A stretch of DNA of 64,000 bases from JAVVEG01 sp032251455. Lineage in GTDB: Bacteria; Pseudomonadota; Gammaproteobacteria; Pseudomonadales; Pseudohongiellaceae. The stretch spans positions 47,242-111,241 of the forward strand of contig JAVVEG010000011.1 in NCBI GenBank assembly GCA_032251455.1, given 5' to 3'. Positions 57,401 to 64,000 of the stretch are shown in pieces. Every line of letters begins with the position of its first letter. Position 1 is the first letter of the stretch. Under the pieces are notes generated by a model. It saw nothing but the letters and a program-made list of their open reading frames with translations, made no database searches and had not been told where the DNA came from. The position numbers were made by a program, and so were the translations under genes.

Positions 57401-57489
57401 TTGATTGATTCCCGGTAGAGTTGAGGTGGCTGGATTTTTGTGTCCCACGATCACATCATTCCAGCCTGTACCCTATCAAAATAGTTAAC

Positions 57490-58194
57490 TCAGGTGGCTC
57501 GCTCCAGCAACATGGAGCGAATATGTCCAATTGCCCTGGTAGGGTTCAACCCCTTGGGACAAACAGCGACACAGTTCATGATGCCACGGCAACGAAAAAC
57601 ACTGAATGGATCTTCCAGATTGGAAAGACGCTCCTCAGTCGCACTATCCCGGCTATCGGCCAGGAAACGGTAAGCTTGCAAGAGACCGGCTGGACCTATG
57701 AATTTGTCCGGGTTCCACCAGAAAGATGGGCAATTGGTGCTGCAGCAGGCACACAGAATGCATTCGTAGAGACCGTCAAGCTTCTCGCGTTCTTCCGGAG
57801 ACTGCAGTCTTTCGATTGCTGGTGCAGGAGTGGTATTGATCAGATAGGGCTGCACTTTTTCGAATTGTTGGTAGAACAGGCTCATATCCACAACCAGGTC
57901 GCGAATTACCGGCAAGCCCGGCAATGGTCTCAATACCAGCTTGCCATTGCTGGCTACAGCCGATACCGGGGTAATACAGGCCAGGCCATTGCTGCCATTG
58001 ATATTCATTCCATCAGAGCCACAGACACCTTCACGGCAAGAGCGCCTGTAGGCTACAGAGGGATCCTTGCGCTTGACCAGTTCCAGTACATCCAGAACCA
58101 TCATATCCTTGCCCTCGGGCAGGTTTACTTCGATGTCCTGCATGACAGGTTTGGAGTCAGTCTCCGGGTTATAGCGATAAATGCTGACTAACAC
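57490..58194 (-). CDS. sdhB: Succinate dehydrogenase iron-sulfur subunit
   Basis: A 234-residue electron-transfer subunit. Three cluster sites are visible: [2Fe-2S] in CREGVCGSDGMNINGSNGLAC, [4Fe-4S] in CILCACCSTNCP, and [3Fe-4S] in CRGIMNCVAVCPKGLNP. It passes electrons from SdhA flavin to quinone at SdhCD. It follows sdhA by 47 bases. Confidence 0.97.
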   Translation of the reverse strand: MLVSIYRYNPETDSKPVMQDIEVNLPEGKDMMVLDVLELVKRKDPSVAYRRSCREGVCGSDGMNINGSNGLACITPVSAVASNGKLVLRPLPGLPVIRDLVVDMSLFYQQFEKVQPYLINTTPAPAIERLQSPEEREKLDGLYECILCACCSTNCPSFWWNPDKFIGPAGLLQAYRFLADSRDSATEERLSNLEDPFSVFRCRGIMNCVAVCPKGLNPTRAIGHIRSMLLERAT

Positions 58195-58241
58195 GTTACG
58201 TCACCTTTACTGTGTGCCAGGCCGGGAGCCAGGCTCTTGGC

Positions 58242-60014
58242 TTAATAGGTTCGGATTTGGGGTTCAAATTTTTCAACGGTTTTCGGAGCAAAATTTACGG
58301 CACGTTTAGCAACCTTCTGGTCAGCCGGAAAGTACATGGAGTGGCAAAGCCAGTTCTCATCATCCCGTTCCTGGAAATCTTCACGTGCGTGAGCGCCACG
58401 ACTTTCGGTTCTGGCTTCTGCTGTTATTGCCGTTGCTTTTGCCACTTCAAACAGGTTTTCAAGCTCCAGCGCTTCGATGCGAGCGGTATTGAATGCATTG
58501 CTCTTGTCCGTCAAATTGACATTTTCAACCCGCGCACGCAGAGCCTTGAGTTTTTCAATCCCTTCCCGCATGAACTCTCCGGTCCGGAATACACCAAAGT
58601 GATTCTGCATGATCGTCTGCAAATCGGTGCGCACATCAGCAACACTTTCACCTGAAGTGGTATTGTTCAAGCGGTTCAAGCGATGCAGGGATTGTTCGAT
58701 ATCTGACTCGGATGGAGCCCGTTGTTCAATGCCCTGGCGCAACATGCTCTCGATGTGCTTGCCTGCTGCCCGACCAAAAACCACCAAATCAAGCAGGGAA
58801 TTACCACCCAGCCGATTGGCACCATGCACGGACACACACGCCACCTCGCCAACGGCGAACAAGCCTTCGATAATCTGGTCCTCACCCTTGGCATTCTGGG
58901 TAATGGCCTGGCCGTGGATAGTGGTAGGGATGCCCCCCATCATATAGTGACAGGTCGGAATTACCGGAATGGGCTCCTTGACGGGATCGACATGAGCAAA
59001 GGTTCGGGACAGTTCAAGAATTCCCGGCAGCTTGGCATTGAGGACTTTCTCCCCAAGATGATCGAGTTTCAACATGACGTGATCCTTGTCCGGACCACAT
59101 CCCTTGCCTGCCAGAATCTCCAGAATCATCGAGCGCGCGACCACATCCCGACCAGCCAGATCTTTTGCATTGGGGGCATAACGCTCCATGAAGCGTTCAC
59201 CCTCACTGTTGATCAGGTAGCCACCCTCCCCTCTGCACCCTTCCGTAACCAGCGTGCCGGCGCCATAAATGCCGGTGGGATGGAATTGCCACATCTCTAT
59301 ATCCTGCACAGGATAACCGGCCCGCAACGCCATGCCGACACCATCTCCGGTATTGATCAGGGCATTCGTGGTAGAGGCGTAAATACGGCCGGCGCCGCCG
59401 GTGGCAAATACAGTCGCCTTGGAGCGCACGAATACCGTTTCACCCGTTTCTATACAGATGGCGATGACACCAACGACAATGCCATCCTGGTTGCGCACAA
59501 GATCAGTGGCATACCATTCGTTGAAGAAAACCGTATTGTTCTTGAGGTTGCCCTGATACAGGGTGTGCAGCAAGGCATGGCCGGTACGGTCGGCTGCGGC
59601 ACAAGTACGGGCTGCCTGCCCGCCCTTGCCAAAATCCTTGGATTGGCCCCCGAAAGGACGTTGATAAATGCGACCATTTTCGGTGCGCGAGAAAGGCAAG
59701 CCCATGTGTTCAAGCTCGAACACGGTCTGCGGACCTTCGCTGCACATGTACTCGATGGCCTCTTGATCTCCGATATAGTCAGACCCCTTTACCGTGTCAT
59801 ACATATGCCAGCGCCAATCATCATTCGGATCTGCACTGCCAATGGCACAGGTAATTCCGCCCTGGGCTGATACGGTATGTGAGCGTGTCGGGAAAACCTT
59901 GGTGATGACGGCGGTCTTGTAACCTGATTGAGACAATTGCAACGCGGCCCGCATACCGGCTCCGCCGCCTCCGACGATGACTGCGTCAAAGGCAAGAGTA
60001 CGAATAGCGCTCAT
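58242..60014 (-). CDS. sdhA: Succinate dehydrogenase flavoprotein subunit
   Basis: A 590-residue catalytic subunit with covalent FAD. The FAD fold is [20 protein letters not shown], and the flavinylated His is in [11 protein letters not shown]. The substrate site includes [24 protein letters not shown] and [19 protein letters not shown]. It starts directly after sdhD stops, so translation is coupled. Confidence 0.97.
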   Translation of the reverse strand: MSAIRTLAFDAVIVGGGGAGMRAALQLSQSGYKTAVITKVFPTRSHTVSAQGGITCAIGSADPNDDWRWHMYDTVKGSDYIGDQEAIEYMCSEGPQTVFELEHMGLPFSRTENGRIYQRPFGGQSKDFGKGGQAARTCAAADRTGHALLHTLYQGNLKNNTVFFNEWYATDLVRNQDGIVVGVIAICIETGETVFVRSKATVFATGGAGRIYASTTNALINTGDGVGMALRAGYPVQDIEMWQFHPTGIYGAGTLVTEGCRGEGGYLINSEGERFMERYAPNAKDLAGRDVVARSMILEILAGKGCGPDKDHVMLKLDHLGEKVLNAKLPGILELSRTFAHVDPVKEPIPVIPTCHYMMGGIPTTIHGQAITQNAKGEDQIIEGLFAVGEVACVSVHGANRLGGNSLLDLVVFGRAAGKHIESMLRQGIEQRAPSESDIEQSLHRLNRLNNTTSGESVADVRTDLQTIMQNHFGVFRTGEFMREGIEKLKALRARVENVNLTDKSNAFNTARIEALELENLFEVAKATAITAEARTESRGAHAREDFQERDDENWLCHSMYFPADQKVAKRAVNFAPKTVEKFEPQIRTY

Positions 60015-60383
60015 TTAGTTTCCCCACAAAATCTGAATACCCCAGATGAGGTAGATGAACAACAAAACCATGCAGGCCGCCTGAAACAGAAAGCGCAAGA
60101 ACGTCGCCTTGCTGCCGATCATGGCCTTGGTCAGGTAATCAGTGGAAATTGTCCACATGCCTATCCAGGCGTGAGCACAGAGTGAAAGCAGTGCCAGCAG
60201 GCTGACAATACGCATCCAGGGGGCAGTGAACAACTCTTTCCATTGCGCATGGGAAAGCTCGGGATTGGCTAGGATGTATGCCAGCAAGCCAAGGAAATAG
60301 ACTGCCAGGATCACTGCGCTTATGCGCTGGATCAACCAATCGTAGAGGCCGCTGCGGCCAAAACTGGTGACATTGGTTACCAT
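60015..60383 (-). CDS. sdhD: Succinate dehydrogenase membrane anchor SdhD
   Basis: A 122-residue three-helix anchor. The conserved LCAHAWIGMWTISTDYL segment holds the helix II region that meets heme b and quinone, and TDYL is a family mark. Two ATGs compete: 60389 is one base from AGGAG, while 60383 is seven bases from it, so I take 60383. It overlaps the sdhC stop. Confidence 0.94.
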   Translation of the reverse strand: MVTNVTSFGRSGLYDWLIQRISAVILAVYFLGLLAYILANPELSHAQWKELFTAPWMRIVSLLALLSLCAHAWIGMWTISTDYLTKAMIGSKATFLRFLFQAACMVLLFIYLIWGIQILWGN

Positions 60384-60751
60384 AGCCATACTCCTGTCAA
60401 AAGGATTGCAATCGCGGATACGGCAATGACCAGTTTGGCAGCCGTCTGGCCACCGGAGAGCGTCTCACCAATACCCATATCCATCAAAAGATGTTTGATA
60501 CCGGCTACCAGGTGATAAAGCAGCCCGGCAAGAATGGCCCATACCAGCAATTTGACCCACAACAAGTTCAACCATTGCTGGACAGTATCAAAACCCTGCT
60601 CCGAACGTAATGATTCAGCAAGCAACCACAGCAATACGGCAATCCCCACGAAGATGAAAGCTCCAGAGATGCGATGCAGGATTGAAGTGATAGCGGGAAG
60701 AGGGAGACGTAAAGTCGAAAAATCGAGATTTCTGGGTCTGTTGTCTTTCAC
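60377..60751 (-). CDS. sdhC: Succinate dehydrogenase cytochrome b556 subunit SdhC
   Basis: A 124-residue three-helix anchor. The start region KDNRPRNLDFSTLRLPLPAITSILHRISG is typical, and the heme-ligand motif is YHLVAGIKHLLMDMG. Homologues start at DNRP, so I take the GTG at 60751. The frame remains open to an ATG at 60826, but the added 25 residues do not resemble the family. The first gene of the sdhCDAB-sucAB-lpdA-sucCD run. Confidence 0.9.
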   Translation of the reverse strand: MKDNRPRNLDFSTLRLPLPAITSILHRISGAFIFVGIAVLLWLLAESLRSEQGFDTVQQWLNLLWVKLLVWAILAGLLYHLVAGIKHLLMDMGIGETLSGGQTAAKLVIAVSAIAILLTGVWLW

Positions 60752-60868
60752 TGATATAAGCTTCACTGAAGCCCATGAGGTGGGCATGGTTAGTAAAAAG
60801 AACGGCAATTCCGTCAACCGCTCCACTTGTTTCAGAATGCAGTTTTGCTGAGCGAGACTCGGGACGGA

Positions 60869-60896
60869 GTATAAGCTTGTATGCCAGAGAACACAA
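60869..60896 (-). promoter_or_regulatory. Possible promoter of the sdh-suc operon
   Basis: On the minus strand TTGTGT (60896-60891) and TATACT (60874-60869) are 16 bases apart, about 120 bases before the sdhC start. A perfect 8-base inverted repeat, ATTGACAA/TTGTCAAT at 60923-60942, lies just upstream and could be an operator. Position and -10 quality support it; the -35 is weak. Confidence 0.35.
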
Positions 60897-61009
60897 TGAA
60901 TTACGAGTATAAAGCCGAAGGCATTGACAATGCTTTGTCAATATTTCTGAGGCTTAAGTTGATTCCTGCCGGCTGAGGCCGAATCTTGTAGAAAGGCAGA
61001 AAGAGTAAA

Positions 61010-61085
61010 TGGTGGAGCCTATCGGGATCGAACCGATGACCTCAACGCTGCCAGCGTTGCGCTCTCCCAGCTGAGCTAAGGCCCC
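61010..61085 (-). tRNA. tRNA-Ala(GGC)
   Basis: A 76-base class I tRNA with encoded CCA. The acceptor GGGGCCT pairs with AGGCTCC (one G-U), the D arm is GCTCAGCTGGGAGAGC, the anticodon stem-loop is CAACG-CTGGCAG-CGTTG with GGC, and the T arm is TCGGTTCGATCCCGA. It decodes GCC and GCU. It lies between the sdh operon and gltX on the same strand, 56 bases after the end of gltX, so it may share the gltX transcript. Confidence 0.97.
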
Positions 61086-61141
61086 ACAAAAGACATTGCA
61101 CCTGACAGAAAAAAGAGCGCCCCGTGCAAAGTCCGCGCATT

Positions 61142-62692
61142 CTAAGCACCGCCTGCCGGTCTGTCAATCTTTACGCTCGCTTCTTTAGGCTCGCTGGCGT
61201 CCGCGAAGGTCGCAAATTCCCTGCTCTCTCTTTCCAGTTGTTTCAGTTCTTTCTTGGAAACACCACCCAGAATGTCGATGGCATGACGCAATCTGGCCCT
61301 GACGACATCCAGCCCCAAAATGGCCATGGCATCAGTGACGGATGTGGACACCGCTTTTCCAGACATGGCGACAAAAAGCGGGAAAAGGAAGTCCCGAATC
61401 TTGAACGACATAACTGCTGCCAGGTGTTGACACATCTTTTCAATATCCGGTTTTTCCCAGCTCTCCAATTGCTCAAGCTGCCAAAGTACATGCTGAAGAA
61501 TACGGATTTGATCGCCACTCTGCAGAAGCTTGTGCTCAAACTGCTCCTGGCGTAGCGGGACAATACCGGCAAGAAAAAATCCAGCCAAAGGCTCAACATC
61601 ACAGAAACGCTCAATCCTGTCCTTGATCAGCGGGACGATTTGCTGCATTTTCTCGGGGTTGAAGGCCCATTTGCTGAACGCCGACATGAACGCTTCAGTG
61701 TCCAGATCTTCGCGGATATATTTGCCATTGAGCCAATCCAGTTTGGCCACATCAAACACAGGTCCGCCCAGAGACACCCGGCTCAGATCGAAATCGGCAA
61801 TCATCTGGGCAAGCGTGAACTTCTCACGACCATCGGGCATGGTCCAGCCCATCATGCCCAGGTAGTTCACGATAGCCTCGGGCAGATACCCCATATCGCG
61901 ATAATAATTGATGCTGGTTGGGTTCTTGCGCTTGCTGAGCTTGCTTTTATCCGGGTTGCGCAACAGGGGCATATGACAGAACCGGGGCGGCTCCCAATCA
62001 AAATGTTGATAGAGCAGCAGATGCTTGGGCGTCGAGTTGATCCATTCCTCACCACGAATGACATGACTTATTTGCATGAGATGATCATCAACAACATTGG
62101 CCAAATGGTAGGTTGGCAACCCATCCGATTTCATCAGAACCTGCATATCTATCTGCTGCCAGGCGATAGTAATCTCTCCGCGCAACATATCCTGGAAACA
62201 ACACTCCCCTTCCTGAGGCACGGTCATTCTGATTACATGCGCTTCCCCCTTTGCCTGTCTGGTCTCCACCTCGATCCGGTCGAGATGGAGACAATGACCA
62301 TCATAACCGGGAGTCTGCTTGTCCCTTAGTTGCTGATCGCGTACTGCCTGTAACCTTTCTGCTGAGCAAAAACAAGGGAAGGCCTTGCCCTTTTGCAGCA
62401 AAACCTGGACTTGTTCCCGGTAGATATCGGCACGTTCACTTTGCCGGTAAGGGCCATAATTTCCACCAATGTCCGGCCCTTCATCCCAATTCAAGCCCAG
62501 CCACTGCAGTGAGGCCAGAATATCCTGTTCCGAGTGCGCCCTGCTGCGTGCCTGGTCAGTATCCTCGATCCGGAGGATAAAACTGCCACCCTGTTGCCGC
62601 GCAAAGCAGAGGTTGAACAAGGCTATGTAGGCTGTACCTACATGAGGATCGCCAGTGGGTGACGGAGCGATACGGGTTCTGGTTACTGTCAT
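61142..62692 (-). CDS. gltX: Glutamyl-tRNA synthetase
   Basis: A 516-residue class I enzyme charging tRNA-Glu. The HIGH site is [16 protein letters not shown] and the KMSKS site is [10 protein letters not shown]; the C-terminal helical anticodon-binding domain is present and the length is normal for gammaproteobacteria (about 470-500). It precedes tRNA-Ala(GGC), a common linkage. It is divergent from dusA by 184 bases. Confidence 0.95.
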   Translation of the reverse strand: MTVTRTRIAPSPTGDPHVGTAYIALFNLCFARQQGGSFILRIEDTDQARSRAHSEQDILASLQWLGLNWDEGPDIGGNYGPYRQSERADIYREQVQVLLQKGKAFPCFCSAERLQAVRDQQLRDKQTPGYDGHCLHLDRIEVETRQAKGEAHVIRMTVPQEGECCFQDMLRGEITIAWQQIDMQVLMKSDGLPTYHLANVVDDHLMQISHVIRGEEWINSTPKHLLLYQHFDWEPPRFCHMPLLRNPDKSKLSKRKNPTSINYYRDMGYLPEAIVNYLGMMGWTMPDGREKFTLAQMIADFDLSRVSLGGPVFDVAKLDWLNGKYIREDLDTEAFMSAFSKWAFNPEKMQQIVPLIKDRIERFCDVEPLAGFFLAGIVPLRQEQFEHKLLQSGDQIRILQHVLWQLEQLESWEKPDIEKMCQHLAAVMSFKIRDFLFPLFVAMSGKAVSTSVTDAMAILGLDVVRARLRHAIDILGGVSKKELKQLERESREFATFADASEPKEASVKIDRPAGGA

Positions 62693-62876
62693 GGAGTTCC
62701 TGGATTATCTGATTGGGACCTTGGAGCTTCTGAACAAGTCTATGCTCACCAAGCCCGAATTATACGTCGAGGGAAGGTCACCATGCCATGCCTGCCTGTT
62801 ATCCAGCCTCCCCCAATCAGGTATACTCGACCATATTCCTTGCCAAAAGACGTTTCCTGACCAATAAATCATAACC

Positions 62877-63893
62877 ATGACTGCAGCTCTCAATCACCGC
62901 TTTTGTGTTGCCCCCATGCTGGACTGGACTGACCGGCATGAGCGCTACTTTCTGCGCCTGCTCAGCAAACAAACCATGCTTTACACGGAAATGATCACCA
63001 GTGCAGCATTGGTCCGGGGAGGCAAAAAGCAGTTATTGAAGTTCAACCCTGCCGAACATCCCCTGGCAATTCAATTGGGCGGCAGCGACCCTGAGGAGTT
63101 GCGTCAGGCAGCAATCATGGCTGCTGAAGAAGGCTATGATGAAATCAATCTCAATATCGGCTGCCCCAGTGACCGGGTTCAGGCGGGCAGATTCGGAGCC
63201 TGTCTGATGGCTGAGCCACACTTGGTGGCTGACTGTATTGCCGCCATGCAGTCTGTTGTTTCCGTACCGGTCACCGTCAAATCCCGCATTGGTATCGACG
63301 ATCAGGATTCCGATGAGTTTTTACAGAAATTTATCGAAACAGTGGCCGCTGCTGGCTGCAGCACGTTTATCATCCATGCCAGAATCGCGCTGCTGAAGGG
63401 GCTCAGCCCGAAAGAAAACCGGGAGATACCGCCACTTGATTATGATCGCGTCCGGCGCATGAAAGCACGCTATCCAGCGCTTGAAATCATCCTCAATGGC
63501 GGCATCGATTCACTGGCCAAAAGCAAACACCTGTTGTCCACTTTCGATGGAGTCATGCTGGGACGTGAAATTTATCAAAACCCCTATTTACTGGCAGAAG
63601 TGGACCAACAGATATACGGCTTGCCTGCTCCGGTTCCTGGCAGGCAGGAGGTACTGGAGAATTTTCTTCCTTATATTGCGCAGGAACTGGCACTGGGAAC
63701 CCCCTTGCAATGCATGACCCGCCATATCCTGGGCTTGTTCCGAGGGATGCGGGGAGGCAAACAGTTCCGCAGGTATCTCAGCGAGCATGCTTTCCACAAG
63801 ACCGCTGATCTGAGCATCCTGCAGGAGGCCATGGCTTGTCTGCCGAGTAATGTCTGGATACCATCCCGACAACTGGATAAGGAGATTGTATGA
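62877..63893 (+). CDS. dusA: tRNA-dihydrouridine(20/20a) synthase DusA
   Basis: A 338-residue FMN enzyme reducing U20/U20a in the tRNA D loop. The start FCVAPMLDWTDRHERYFLRLLS and the catalytic-Cys region NLNIGCPSDRVQAGRFGACLM identify DusA, as does VKSRIGIDDQDS. The C-terminal helical domain (LGLFRGMRGGKQFRRYLSEH) is complete. Its stop overlaps the next gene's start as ATGA. Confidence 0.94.
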   Translation: MTAALNHRFCVAPMLDWTDRHERYFLRLLSKQTMLYTEMITSAALVRGGKKQLLKFNPAEHPLAIQLGGSDPEELRQAAIMAAEEGYDEINLNIGCPSDRVQAGRFGACLMAEPHLVADCIAAMQSVVSVPVTVKSRIGIDDQDSDEFLQKFIETVAAAGCSTFIIHARIALLKGLSPKENREIPPLDYDRVRRMKARYPALEIILNGGIDSLAKSKHLLSTFDGVMLGREIYQNPYLLAEVDQQIYGLPAPVPGRQEVLENFLPYIAQELALGTPLQCMTRHILGLFRGMRGGKQFRRYLSEHAFHKTADLSILQEAMACLPSNVWIPSRQLDKEIV

Positions 63894-64000
63894 TTCAGGC
63901 AATCAAACGTTTTTTTGAAGATAAATTGCAAACTACACCGGAAGACCAACAGGAGGAATCAGCGCATAAACTGCAACTGGCTACAGCTGCCCTGCTTTAT
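63890..64000 (+). CDS. TerB-like protein, N-terminal end (partial)
   Basis: The first 37 codons of a gene cut by the window edge. The translation begins MIQAIKRFFEDKL and reaches HKLQLATAALLY, which resembles the start of TerB/tellurite-resistance-like helical proteins. AGGAG lies about 5 bases before the ATG, and the gene overlaps dusA as ATGA. With so few residues the family is a suggestion only. Confidence 0.6.
   Translation, partial: MIQAIKRFFEDKLQTTPEDQQEESAHKLQLATAALLY

Noticed and set aside
58722..59870. A 382-codon open frame antisense to sdhA
   Set aside because: Shadow of a strongly conserved gene; the sequence has no recognisable family and codon use follows from the sense gene.

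Overview
The window is about 64 kb of a draft or metagenome-assembled gammaproteobacterial chromosome. It contains one run of 100 N. Several gene orders match Pseudomonas-like and related marine Gammaproteobacteria: rarA-crcB-serS-cysG, yccA-tusDCBE, rluC-yceD-rpmF-plsX-fabD-fabG-acpP-fabF-pabC-mltG-tmk-holB-pilZ, and sdhCDAB-sucAB-lpdA-sucCD. Most of the window is core metabolism and translation. No prophage, plasmid, CRISPR or toxin/defence locus was seen.

Layout. 1-3.4 kb (+): 3' end of rarA, fluoride channel crcB, serS, cysG. 3.4-7.7 kb (-): a small VOC protein, a 500-bp spacer with two long palindromes, long-form purC, and the tRNA 2-thiouridine sulfur relay tusDCBE behind yccA. 7.85-8.4 kb: tRNA-Ser(UGA) with its own promoter, followed by two 192-bp tandem repeats that carry pieces of the tRNA 3' end and run into the rlmE stop codon. 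9.1-12.1 kb (+): a COG2509 flavoprotein, a SpoU-type RNA methyltransferase and a DUF2058 protein. 12.1-15 kb: an exported amidohydrolase and a Tat-type exported protein with two VOC domains. 15-22 kb (-): a CusCBA-type heavy-metal RND efflux operon with an unusually long pump. 22-29.7 kb: Prc protease, a lone tyrosine recombinase, an exported phosphatase-like protein, glutathione reductase, an LhgO-like flavoprotein and a DUF411 lipoprotein. 29.7-40.1 kb (-): the fatty-acid/phospholipid cluster joined to pabC-mltG-tmk-holB-pilZ. 40.2-43.9 kb: argS and htpG, convergent. 44-49.3 kb (-): a TonB2-like energy-transducing operon (DUF3450, large TtpC-like ExbB, ExbB, ExbD, TonB, TPR protein), with the assembly gap inside exbB. 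49.7-60.8 kb (-): succinate dehydrogenase, 2-oxoglutarate dehydrogenase and succinyl-CoA synthetase. 61-64 kb: tRNA-Ala(GGC), gltX, dusA and the start of a TerB-like gene.

How the parts fit. The sdh-suc block covers four TCA steps and feeds electrons to quinone. The Fab block builds acyl-ACP, and PlsX turns acyl-ACP into acyl-phosphate. Tus proteins, DusA, RluC, RlmE, the SpoU enzyme and three aminoacyl-tRNA synthetases make the window rich in tRNA/rRNA maturation. CusCBA and possibly the DUF411 lipoprotein suggest copper/silver handling in the envelope.

The most unusual sequence is the tRNA-Ser-linked 192-bp repeat array. Next are the paired palindromes at 4.0-4.3 kb, the duplicated CGGxGxxGEIC-ended VOC domains, and the lone recombinase with a 10-bp tandem repeat just upstream. 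The N gap appears to be an artefact: the two contig ends are identical over 55 bp.
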